From Firmicutes bacterium UBA1535 (GTDB taxonomy: Bacteria > Bacillota > Clostridia > Tissierellales > Sedimentibacteraceae), in assembly GCA_002323775.1 (NCBI GenBank), contig DCPV01000111.1, positions 1 through 13,031 of the forward strand: a DNA stretch of 13,031 nucleotides. The letters are read 5' to 3'. The position numbers and the translations under genes are program-made. This document shows positions 6,385 to 13,031 of the stretch, one piece after another. How positions within the stretch are numbered: position 1 is the stretch's first letter; every line of letters starts with the position of its first letter. The notes beneath the pieces are model-generated. The model searched no databases and was not told the DNA's origin. It saw only the letters and a program-made list of their open reading frames with translations.

Positions 6385-7680
6385 ATGAATGCAAGTATTA
6401 TAAAAAAAGAAAAGAATATCGTATCAATTGAATTTACAGTATCAAGCGAGAGCTTTAAGGAGGCTGTAAATAAAGCATATTTAAAAATGAGAAATAGCGT
6501 AGCTGTTCAAGGATTTAGAAAAGGTAAAGCGCCAAGACATATAATTGAAAGAATGTATGGCAAAGCTGTATTTTATGATGAAGCTATTGAGATTGTATTG
6601 TCCGAAACATACCCAAAGGTAATTTCTGAATTAAATATTAAGCCAATTGACAGACCACAGGTGGATTTCAAAGAGATAGAAGAAGGAAAAGATATAGCAT
6701 TTACAGCTGATATAGAGGTTATGCCAGAGATTGAGTTGAAACAATACAAAGGTATAGAAATTAATAAAATTGAGTATAATGTAACAGACGAAGATGTTGA
6801 TAATGAAATCAAAAAAATCCAAGACAAAAATTCAAGAATAATTGAAGTTACGGATAGAGCAGTTAAGGATGGAGATACTTTAACTATTGATTATGCTGGA
6901 TTTACAGGAGATGTACAATTTGAAGGTGGTACAGCACAAAATCAAACATTAGTTATAGGCTCAAAAAGCTTTATACCAGGATTTGAAGATCAGCTTATAG
7001 GAAAAAATATTGGTGAAGAATGTGAAATCAACGTAACTTTCCCAGCAGAATATCACTCAGATGAGCTAAAAGGAAAGGATGCTACTTTCAAGGTAACAAT
7101 CCATGAAATAAAAGAAAAAGAGCTTCCTGTGCTTGATGATGAATTTGCAAAAGACGTAAGTGAGTTTGACACATTAGACGAATTAAAAGCTGATTATAGA
7201 AAGAAATTAGAAGAAGAAGCTAAGGAAAAAGAAAAGGTAGAAAATAGCGATAGTATCCTTAAAAAGATAATCGAAGAAAATGAGATTGAAATTCCTGAGG
7301 TTATGGTGACAAGAGAGTTAGAATATCAAGCAAAAAGATATGAAAATCAATTCCGTTCACAAGGCTTCACTGGAAAACAAGCTGAGGATTTATTAGAAAA
7401 ATTAGTTGACCAATTCAAACAAAATTATAGAGAACAGGCTTTAGTTAATGTTAAATCTGACTTGGTTATGGAAGCTATAATTAAAGCAGAAAATATTGCT
7501 GTTACTGAAGAAGATTTAACAAATGAGCTTCAAAAATTAGCGAAAGCATATGCTATTGAAGAAGATAAATTTGAAGGCTTCAAAGAAAATATGTTAAGTT
7601 CAAGCAGAGAAGCAATAGAAGAAAATATTCAAAAAGTAAAAGCTTTAGATTTAATTCTTGACGAAGCAAAGTTTATTTAA
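6385..7680 (+). CDS. tig: trigger factor, ribosome-associated chaperone and peptidyl-prolyl isomerase
   Basis: 431 residues with the three standard domains: N-terminal ribosome-binding domain (about 1-115) with signature GFRKGKAP at 43-50; an FKBP-type PPIase domain (about 150-245, from DGDTLTIDYAGF through FIPGFEDQLIG to ATFKVTIHEIKE); and a long helical, charged C-terminal chaperone domain ending in the middle of the chain's discontinuous fold. It docks on ribosomal protein L23 and shields nascent chains. Start choice: ATG 6385 puts the ribosome signature at residues 43-50, exactly where it falls in E. coli trigger factor, and the ribosome binding site GAAAGGA (6365-6371) is 13 bases upstream. 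The in-frame ATG at 6373 would sit one base from that site and is less likely. It is first in the operon behind a strong promoter and structured leader. Confidence 0.97.
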   Translation: MNASIIKKEKNIVSIEFTVSSESFKEAVNKAYLKMRNSVAVQGFRKGKAPRHIIERMYGKAVFYDEAIEIVLSETYPKVISELNIKPIDRPQVDFKEIEEGKDIAFTADIEVMPEIELKQYKGIEINKIEYNVTDEDVDNEIKKIQDKNSRIIEVTDRAVKDGDTLTIDYAGFTGDVQFEGGTAQNQTLVIGSKSFIPGFEDQLIGKNIGEECEINVTFPAEYHSDELKGKDATFKVTIHEIKEKELPVLDDEFAKDVSEFDTLDELKADYRKKLEEEAKEKEKVENSDSILKKIIEENEIEIPEVMVTRELEYQAKRYENQFRSQGFTGKQAEDLLEKLVDQFKQNYREQALVNVKSDLVMEAIIKAENIAVTEEDLTNELQKLAKAYAIEEDKFEGFKENMLSSSREAIEENIQKVKALDLILDEAKFI

Positions 7681-7773
7681 GCTAGCTTAAAGATTATATT
7701 GATAATATAGCATAGTCTTGCAATGCAAGATATAGACTTAATAAAAAACTTTAAAAGTAAAGGAGTATTAAAA

Positions 7774-8355
7774 ATGGCTTTAGTACCTTATGTAGTAGAA
7801 CAAACTGGGAGAGGAGAAAGGTCTTACGATATTTTCTCCAGATTATTAAAAGATAGAATAATCATACTAGGAGATGAGATAAATGATGTAACTGCTGGCT
7901 TAGTAGTTGCTCAGCTTATATTTTTAGAGGCAGAAGACCCTGATAAGGATATACAATTATACATAAATAGCCCTGGTGGATCAATAAGTGCTGGGATGGC
8001 TATTTATGATACTATGCAATATGTTAAACCTGATGTATCAACAATTTGTATTGGTATGGCAGCAAGTATGGGATCATTCTTGTTATCATCTGGAGCAAAG
8101 GGAAAGAGATTTTCTTTACCTAACTCTGAGATAATGATACACCAACCTTTAGGTGGTATGCAAGGTCAAGCAACAGATATGAAGATACATGTAGACAGAA
8201 TATTAAGAATAAAAGAAAACTTATATAAAATTATGAGCGCTAACACTGGGCAGCCATATGAAAAAATAGCTGTAGACTGCGAAAGAGATAATTTCTTATC
8301 AGCAGAAGAAGCTAAAGCATATGGTCTAATTGATGATATAATTATTAAAAAATAA
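7774..8355 (+). CDS. clpP: ATP-dependent Clp protease proteolytic subunit
   Basis: 193 residues, the normal length. The serine-protease triad is complete: S98 in [10 protein letters not shown]123 in MIHQP, and D172 in ERDNF. The family blocks [18 protein letters not shown] and [13 protein letters not shown] are also present. ClpP forms a barrel of two heptamer rings that degrades proteins unfolded and delivered by ClpX, encoded next. The N-terminus [19 protein letters not shown] fits ClpP, whose first residues form the axial gate. The start is set by AAAGGAG (7759-7765) eight bases upstream. An in-frame ATG at 7723 would add 17 residues ([11 protein letters not shown]...) but has no ribosome binding site and would place that site inside the coding region. 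The 93-base gap from tig contains two small inverted repeats (7695-7709, 7717-7729) and no clear promoter or terminator, so it is probably cotranscribed with tig. Confidence 0.97.
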   Translation: MALVPYVVEQTGRGERSYDIFSRLLKDRIIILGDEINDVTAGLVVAQLIFLEAEDPDKDIQLYINSPGGSISAGMAIYDTMQYVKPDVSTICIGMAASMGSFLLSSGAKGKRFSLPNSEIMIHQPLGGMQGQATDMKIHVDRILRIKENLYKIMSANTGQPYEKIAVDCERDNFLSAEEAKAYGLIDDIIIKK

Positions 8356-8378
8356 TTTGTATGCAGTCCGCATACAAA
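8356..8378 (+). repeat. perfect hairpin 1 of clpP-clpX spacer
   Basis: TTTGTATGC (8356-8364) and GCATACAAA (8370-8378) are perfect inverted repeats with loop AGTCC, starting on the base after the clpP stop codon. On the plus strand it is followed by A residues, not T, so it is not a plus-strand terminator; on the minus strand it would be followed by a T-rich run, but no minus-strand gene is present. Confidence 0.7.
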
Positions 8379-8387
8379 AACTAATGC

Positions 8388-8426
8388 AAATTGTTTGAAT
8401 TTTATAAATAAAATTTCAAACAATTT
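8388..8426 (+). repeat. long hairpin 2 of clpP-clpX spacer
   Basis: AAATTGTTTGAA (8388-8399) pairs perfectly with TTCAAACAATTT (8415-8426). The interior continues as TTTTAT against ATAAAA with a single-base bulge, giving about 18 pairs in all. No T run follows. Confidence 0.7.
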
Positions 8427-8433
8427 GTTTCAT

Positions 8434-8473
8434 AGCTGTTTTTACAGCTTTGGTAGTTCTTAACTACTTTATT
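8434..8473 (+). promoter_or_regulatory. tandem hairpins 3 and 4 before clpX
   Basis: AGCTGT (8434-8439) pairs with ACAGCT (8444-8449) around TTTT. Four bases later GTAGTT (8453-8458) pairs with AACTAC (8462-8467) around CTT, followed by TTTATTT. The last hairpin with its T-rich tail resembles a weak terminator or attenuator between clpP and clpX, about 25 bases before the clpX ribosome binding site. The layout of two adjacent short hairpins ahead of a ribosome binding site recalls the element before pepA. Confidence 0.5.
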
Positions 8474-8513
8474 TAATAAATTATCTTTTTAAGAAGAAAG
8501 GATACTTGTAGTA

Positions 8514-9779
8514 ATGGCAAAAAATTATAAAAGTAAGCCAGTATGCTCTTTTTGCGGTAAATCAGAGGATAGAGTAAAAAACCTTCTCATTGGACCAAAC
8601 GTAAATATTTGTGATGAGTGTGTTGAATTATGCAATGATTTAATTGAGAATGAAAATAATTTTTTCAGAGAACCACAATTTGAAGAATTGCTTAAACCAG
8701 CAGAAATCAAAACAAAGCTTGATCAATATGTTATTAAGCAGGATAAGGCAAAAAAAGCTCTAGCTGTTTCCGTATATAATCATTACAAAAGAATAAATAA
8801 AATTCATTTTGATAGAGATATAGAGTTGCAAAAGAGCAATATACTATTAATCGGACCTACAGGAAGTGGTAAAACATATTTAGCACAGACTTTAGCAAAG
8901 ATGATTAATGTGCCTTTTGCTATTGCTGATGCTACTTCTTTAACAGAAGCAGGATATGTTGGCGAGGATGTTGAAAATATACTATTAAAGCTAATCCAAG
9001 CTGCCGATTATGATATTGAAAGAGCTCAAAAGGGTATAATATATATTGATGAGATAGACAAAATAGCTAGAAAATCAGAAAACCCGTCTATTACAAGAGA
9101 TGTAAGCGGTGAAGGTGTTCAACAGGCATTGCTTAAAATATTAGAGGGTACTGTTGCAAATGTTCCTCCACAGGGTGGAAGAAAGCATCCGCAGCAGGAA
9201 TTTATACAAATTGACACTACAAATATATTGTTTATCCTAGGCGGAGCTTTTGACGGTATTGATAAAATTATACAAAAAAGAGTAGGCAATAAAACTATGG
9301 GCTTTGGCTCAGATGTCTCAAAAAACAATATAAAGGATACAGATGTTTTATTATCTCAAATTCAACCTGTAGATATTTTGAAATATGGTTTAATACCAGA
9401 GTTTGTAGGTAGAATGCCTGTTATAGTTGCATTGAATCAATTAGATAAAGAAGCATTAGTAACTATATTGACAAAGCCTAAAAATGCTATTGTCAAGCAA
9501 TATAAGCATCTGTTAAAAATTGACAATGTAGATTTAGAAATTGAACCAGAGGCACTTGATTTGATAGCTGAAAGAGCTTTAGAAATAAATACTGGAGCTC
9601 GTGGGTTAAGAGGGATTTTAGAAAATATTATGCTTGAAGTTATGTATGATTTACCATCAAGACAGGATGTTAAAAAATGTATAATAACCAAGGATACTGT
9701 TTTAAATAACTCAGAGCCTGTTCTGATATTTAATAATAAAGCATTGAAAAAAGGTGTTAATCAAGAAAATGTTTCATAA
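8514..9779 (+). CDS. clpX: ATP-dependent Clp protease ATP-binding subunit ClpX
   Basis: 421 residues. The N-terminal zinc-binding domain has C11, C14, C33 and C36; the AAA+ module has Walker A GPTGSGKT (114-121), pore loop GYVG (147-150), Walker B IIYIDEID with D179-E180, the GRKHPQQEF pore-2 block, and the sensor-2 motif GARGLR. ClpX is a hexameric unfoldase that recognises tagged or specific substrates and threads them into ClpP, encoded just upstream. The ClpP-docking loop normally reads (I/L)GF; here it is MGF (262-264) in [10 protein letters not shown], a conservative variant. The start is supported by AAAGGA (8497-8502), 11 bases upstream. A strong terminator follows four bases after the stop, closing the tig-clpP-clpX unit. 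No CtsR site (GGTCAAA repeats) is visible upstream. Confidence 0.98.
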   Translation: MAKNYKSKPVCSFCGKSEDRVKNLLIGPNVNICDECVELCNDLIENENNFFREPQFEELLKPAEIKTKLDQYVIKQDKAKKALAVSVYNHYKRINKIHFDRDIELQKSNILLIGPTGSGKTYLAQTLAKMINVPFAIADATSLTEAGYVGEDVENILLKLIQAADYDIERAQKGIIYIDEIDKIARKSENPSITRDVSGEGVQQALLKILEGTVANVPPQGGRKHPQQEFIQIDTTNILFILGGAFDGIDKIIQKRVGNKTMGFGSDVSKNNIKDTDVLLSQIQPVDILKYGLIPEFVGRMPVIVALNQLDKEALVTILTKPKNAIVKQYKHLLKIDNVDLEIEPEALDLIAERALEINTGARGLRGILENIMLEVMYDLPSRQDVKKCIITKDTVLNNSEPVLIFNNKALKKGVNQENVS

Positions 9780-9782
9780 AGT

Positions 9783-9809
9783 GCTGCCCCTTTCGGGCAG
9801 CTATTTTTT
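9783..9809 (+). terminator. strong Rho-independent terminator after clpX
   Basis: GCTGCCC (9783-9789) pairs perfectly with GGGCAGC (9795-9801) around CTTTC, followed by TATTTTTT (9802-9809). It begins three bases after the clpX TAA. It should end most tig-clpP-clpX transcripts and so gives lon its own transcription unit. Confidence 0.95.
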
Positions 9810-9889
9810 AGTGCTAATATAAAAGTATAAAACGTACAGAATTTAAAAATATATTTTTTATGATTTAAAACTTAATATTAGAACGAAAC

Positions 9890-9894
9890 GGAGG
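9890..9894 (+). promoter_or_regulatory. ribosome binding site deciding the TTG start of lon
   Basis: GGAGG at 9890-9894 is seven bases upstream of TTG 9902. No in-frame ATG lies near the beginning of the conserved Lon N-terminus, so the TTG is the credible start. The 92 bases between the clpX terminator and this site are A/T-rich; only poor promoter matches are visible (for example TATAAA at 9826-9831 without a good -35). Confidence 0.8.
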
Positions 9895-9901
9895 TATATT
9901 A

Positions 9902-12235
9902 TTGAAAAATTTTAAAAAAGAAAACAAAACATTACCTTTGATTCCAGTCAGAGGAATAGGAATATTTCCTAATGTAATAATACATTTTGATGTTGGACGT
10001 GAAAAATCTATAAATGCTTTAGAAGAAGCAATGCTTGAAAATTCAGAGGTTTTTCTTGCTGTTCAAAAAGATATAGATTTAGATAATCCTACAAGAAATG
10101 ACTTTAATGAAGTAGGAGTAATTTGTAAGATTAAACAAATGCTAAAAATTCCTGGAGAAAATATCAAGGTTTTAGCAGATGGTATTCATAGGGCAAAGAT
10201 ATTAGAAATTACACAGGATGATCCATATTTTGAAGTAAATGTAGAAGAATACATATATGATTCAAAGGCCTTGATAAATGATGAAGACGAGGCTATAAGA
10301 AGATTTTGCTTAGAAAGCTTTGAAAACTATGTTTCTGTTCATAGCAGAATTTCGTCAGATGTTGTGGATAATATGAAAAATATTTCAAGCCCAGATGAAT
10401 TAGCTGATATTTTATCTACCTATATTTACCTTAAACCAGAGGTAAAGCAGAAATTATTGGAAACTTTTAGTCCATTTGAAAGATTGTTGGAACTAAGCAA
10501 TATTTTTATTGCAGAGGCTAAGGTTATTCAAATAGAAGAACAGATTAATGAAAAAGTTCAGAAGCAGATTGGTGATTATCAAAGAGAATATTATCTAAAA
10601 GAACAGCTTAGAGCTATACAAAATGAGCTTGGTGACGATGATGACGGCGATGGTATTAGCGATTATGCAAAAAAAGCTGCTGCCAGAGGCATACCAAAGG
10701 AAGTAAAAGAAAAATTACTTAAAGAGATAAAGAGATTGAACAAGATATCTCCTTCATCACCAGACTATGGAGTGTTAAGAACATATCTTGATTATATTTT
10801 CGCTTTGCCTTGGAACAAGAAAACCAAGGATAGCAAGAGTATACAGGCTGCCCGCATAATATTAGAAAAAGACCATTTTGGCTTAGATGATGTAAAGGAA
10901 AGGATACTTGAGCATCTAGCGGTACGCCAATTAAATCCAAAGAAAAAAGGCTCTATATTGTGCTTAGTAGGACCTCCAGGAGTAGGAAAAACATCCATAG
11001 CAAGCTCAATAGCAAAAGCGATGGACAGAAAATTTATTAGAATTTCACTTGGTGGAGTTAGAGACGAAGCAGAGATTAGAGGTCATAGAAGAACTTATGT
11101 AGGAGCTATACCCGGCAGAATTATAGATTCTATCCATAGAGTAAAAGTAAATAATCCTGTATTTTTATTAGACGAGATAGATAAGCTTGCAAATGACTTT
11201 AGAGGAGACCCGGCATCAGCGTTATTAGAAGCTTTAGATCCGGAGCAAAACACAAGCTTTACTGACCATTATTTAGATGTGCCATTTGATTTATCAGATG
11301 TGTTCTTCATAACAACAGCTAACACAACAAGTACTATACCAAGACCTCTCCTTGACAGAATGGAGCTTATAGAGGTTTCGGGATATACTGATGAAGAAAA
11401 ATTCAATATAGCAAAGGATTATTTACTGGACAAGCAAATAGAGGAAAACGGATTGACGAATGAAGATATAATCTTGTCTAAGGGAGTAATTGAAACAGTA
11501 ATACAGAATTATACAAAAGAATCAGGTGTTAGAAGCTTAGAAAGAAACATTGGTAAAATCGTTAGAAAAGCAGCAGTAAAAGTTGTTGAAGGCTCTAAAA
11601 AACCTATAAATATAAATCCTAAAAATCTGATAGACTATCTTGGAGCACCAAAATATTTGTTTGACACTACTTATGACGAAAATCAAATTGGTGTAGTCAC
11701 AGGACTTGCATGGACATCAGTAGGAGGAGAAACTCTGTTTGTGGAAGTCAATATAATGAAGGGTGACGGAAAGCTTCAATTGACAGGACAGCTTGGAGAT
11801 GTAATGAAGGAGTCTGCTATGGCAGGACTTAGTTATATAAAAGCAAATGCTGATAAGTACAACATAGAGGCAGAGCTATTTAAAACAAAGGACATACATG
11901 TGCATGTTCCGGAGGGAGCTATACCAAAGGACGGACCCTCTGCTGGTATCACAATTACAACAGCAATTCTATCTGCTTTGACAAACAGATATGTTTATAA
12001 AGATGTAGCTATGACAGGTGAAATAACTATCAGAGGTAAAGTGTTGCCTATAGGCGGATTAAAAGAAAAGCTATTAGCGGCAAAAAGAGCAGGTGTAAAA
12101 AAGGTTGTTTTACCAATAAAAAATCAATCAGATGTACTGAAAATCAAATCAAAGCTTATAAAAACATTAGATATTGTATATGCTACTACAATAGATGAAG
12201 TAATTGAAAATGCTTTGGTGAGAGAAGGAAAATAG
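9902..12235 (+). CDS. lon: ATP-dependent protease La (LonA), Ser-Lys protease
   Basis: 777 residues, normal for LonA. The order is an N-terminal substrate-binding domain ([22 protein letters not shown] at the start, about 1-200), a coiled helical region (about 200-310, with [16 protein letters not shown]), an AAA+ module with Walker A GPPGVGKT (357-364) and Walker [10 protein letters not shown] (420-428), and the protease domain with catalytic S680 (PKDGPSAG) and K723 (GGLKEKLL). An acidic DDDDGDG patch sits in the linker near residue 243. The hexamer degrades misfolded and specific regulatory proteins in the cytoplasm. It has a TTG start, which often keeps expression moderate. Its A/T-rich upstream gap follows the clpX terminator, so a separate promoter is expected although none is convincing by eye. 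engB follows after one base, so the two are cotranscribed. All key residues are intact; I see no LonB gene here, unlike Bacillus. Confidence 0.98.
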   Translation: MKNFKKENKTLPLIPVRGIGIFPNVIIHFDVGREKSINALEEAMLENSEVFLAVQKDIDLDNPTRNDFNEVGVICKIKQMLKIPGENIKVLADGIHRAKILEITQDDPYFEVNVEEYIYDSKALINDEDEAIRRFCLESFENYVSVHSRISSDVVDNMKNISSPDELADILSTYIYLKPEVKQKLLETFSPFERLLELSNIFIAEAKVIQIEEQINEKVQKQIGDYQREYYLKEQLRAIQNELGDDDDGDGISDYAKKAAARGIPKEVKEKLLKEIKRLNKISPSSPDYGVLRTYLDYIFALPWNKKTKDSKSIQAARIILEKDHFGLDDVKERILEHLAVRQLNPKKKGSILCLVGPPGVGKTSIASSIAKAMDRKFIRISLGGVRDEAEIRGHRRTYVGAIPGRIIDSIHRVKVNNPVFLLDEIDKLANDFRGDPASALLEALDPEQNTSFTDHYLDVPFDLSDVFFITTANTTSTIPRPLLDRMELIEVSGYTDEEKFNIAKDYLLDKQIEENGLTNEDIILSKGVIETVIQNYTKESGVRSLERNIGKIVRKAAVKVVEGSKKPININPKNLIDYLGAPKYLFDTTYDENQIGVVTGLAWTSVGGETLFVEVNIMKGDGKLQLTGQLGDVMKESAMAGLSYIKANADKYNIEAELFKTKDIHVHVPEGAIPKDGPSAGITITTAILSALTNRYVYKDVAMTGEITIRGKVLPIGGLKEKLLAAKRAGVKKVVLPIKNQSDVLKIKSKLIKTLDIVYATTIDEVIENALVREGK

Positions 12236-12236
12236 T

Positions 12237-12827
12237 ATGATAATTAAAAAATCCGAATTACTAATAACAGCTGCAAGAAAGGAACAGTATCCAGAGACTA
12301 CTGTTCCTGAGCTTGCTTTTGCCGGAAAGTCTAATGTAGGAAAATCCTCAATGATTAATGCCTTGTTAAATAGAAAATCCTTGGCTAGAACCAGTTCATC
12401 GCCGGGAAAAACACAGACAATAAATTTCTATAATGTTAATGATGTATTAAATTTTGTTGATTTACCTGGCTACGGCTATGCAAAGGTTTCAAAAACAGAA
12501 AAAGAAAAATGGGGCAAAATGATTGAAACATATCTTAGCTCAAGAGAACAACTAAAAGAAGTTATTCTGCTTGTAGATATAAGGCACGAACCAAATGCCA
12601 ATGACATACAAATGTATGAATGGATTAAATCCTATGGATACACAGGCTTTGTAATAGCTACAAAAGCAGATAAAATTTCTAAGGCACAAAGAATTAAGCA
12701 GATAAGTATTATTAAAAAAACACTAAACATTGATGATATAAGCTTGATTACATCATTTTCTTCATCTGAAAAATTGAATGTTGAAAAGGTATGGGAGCTG
12801 TTTGAAGGCATATTAAGCTTAAACTAG
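12237..12827 (+). CDS. engB: ribosome biogenesis GTPase YsxC/EngB (YihA family)
   Basis: 196 residues, standard for this TRAFAC-class GTPase. G motifs: G1 GKSNVGKS (30-37), the G2 threonine in SSPGKTQTINFY, G3 DLPGYG (75-80), G4 TKAD (142-145), and a G5-like TSFSSSEK near residue 178. EngB is an essential GTPase acting in late assembly of the 50S ribosomal subunit. The ATG is one base after the lon stop, and its ribosome binding site (AAGGA within GAGAGAAGGAAA) lies inside the end of lon, which indicates translational coupling. The pairing lon-engB is widely conserved in Bacillota. No good terminator is seen after it, only A/T-rich sequence. Confidence 0.97.
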   Translation: MIIKKSELLITAARKEQYPETTVPELAFAGKSNVGKSSMINALLNRKSLARTSSSPGKTQTINFYNVNDVLNFVDLPGYGYAKVSKTEKEKWGKMIETYLSSREQLKEVILLVDIRHEPNANDIQMYEWIKSYGYTGFVIATKADKISKAQRIKQISIIKKTLNIDDISLITSFSSSEKLNVEKVWELFEGILSLN

Positions 12828-12997
12828 GATAGTTATAAGCATATAATTTTGTATAAGTTAATTTTTAAACAAATTTAAACAGTTTTAAAAATATAAGTTT
12901 TTATATCGAAAAATAGTGTTTGAAAAAATTATAAAATATGATTATTTACTGATTTCTTGGGTATATATTTATGTGACTGAAGGGATGTGTTGTATAA

Positions 12998-13031
12998 GTG
13001 AACCAAATTATCAAGAAGAAAATCAAAAGTG
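12998..13031 (+). CDS. possible start of a further gene (runs off the window)
   Basis: GTG at 12998 opens a frame reading MNQIIKKKIKS and still open at the window end. AAGGGA (12980-12985) is 12 bases upstream, a long but possible distance. The basic N-terminus would suit a membrane or signal-bearing protein, but eleven residues cannot identify it. A competing frame from ATG 12985 (MCCISEPNYQEENQK) is also open but would overlap the same purine stretch. Confidence 0.3.
   Translation, partial: MNQIIKKKIKS

Noticed and set aside
7723..7773. Longer N-terminus for ClpP from ATG 7723
   Set aside because: No ribosome binding site before 7723, and AAAGGAG lies eight bases before ATG 7774, which gives the normal ClpP length.
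7681..7773. Terminator or promoter between tig and clpP
   Set aside because: The inverted repeats (7695-7709, 7717-7729) have short stems and no T run, and no -35/-10 pair with good spacing is present.
9810..9817. AGTGCTAA resembling half of a CIRCE (HrcA) operator
   Set aside because: The other half (TTAGCACT) is missing at the required distance; the match is one short half-site just after the clpX terminator.
12897..12948. Possible Spo0A-like box and a TTGAAA / TATTTA promoter before the window end
   Set aside because: The box-like ATATCGAAAAA does not match the Spo0A consensus fully, and the -10 matches TATAAT at only three positions.

Overview
The window is low-GC DNA with dense, entirely plus-strand genes, A/T-rich spacers and strong purine-rich ribosome binding sites (AAAGGA/GGAGG types). 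Together with the order tig-clpP-clpX-lon-engB, this points to a Bacillota genome of the class Clostridia. In Bacillus clpP lies elsewhere, whereas clostridia often keep it between tig and clpX. The sequence does not fix the species. The sugar genes on the left would suit a host-associated or gut organism, but that is inference.

Left block (1-3801): the 3' end of a UDP-hexose 4-epimerase gene (galE), a Gfo/Idh/MocA oxidoreductase with a four-cysteine insert, a sugar-phosphate nucleotidyltransferase, and a clear homologue of N-acetylhexosamine 1-kinase (NahK). Kinase, nucleotidyltransferase and epimerase together form a plausible route from free HexNAc (for example from mucin or milk-glycan galacto-N-biose or lacto-N-biose) to UDP-HexNAc, with the epimerase exchanging gluco and galacto forms. 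The oxidoreductase has no assigned step.

Middle (3802-6041): an M17 leucyl aminopeptidase (pepA) with an unusual two-hairpin leader, a terminator-like hairpin after it, and a stand-alone GNAT acetyltransferase of the RimJ/RimL type.

Right block (6042-12827): a strong extended -10 promoter, a leader of about 270 nt rich in secondary structure, then tig (trigger factor), clpP and clpX. A strong Rho-independent terminator follows clpX, then lon (TTG start) and engB/ysxC one base after lon. This is the cell's core protein-quality-control locus: a ribosome-bound chaperone, the ClpXP protease, the Lon protease, and a GTPase for 50S ribosome assembly. The last 200 bases are A/T-rich and may contain the first codons of another gene.

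The most unusual content is in the spacers, not the genes. A repeated two-hairpin element lies directly upstream of pepA (3831-3880) and again in the tig leader (6201-6274). The copies share 10-mer and 16-mer blocks, and their differences keep the RNA pairing and a tiny MKK(K)IFFT reading frame. A 24-bp-stem hairpin stands just before the tig ribosome binding site, and four perfect hairpins fill the 158-base clpP-clpX gap. These could be a dispersed palindromic repeat family (MITE-like), cis-acting RNA leaders on proteolysis genes, or both.
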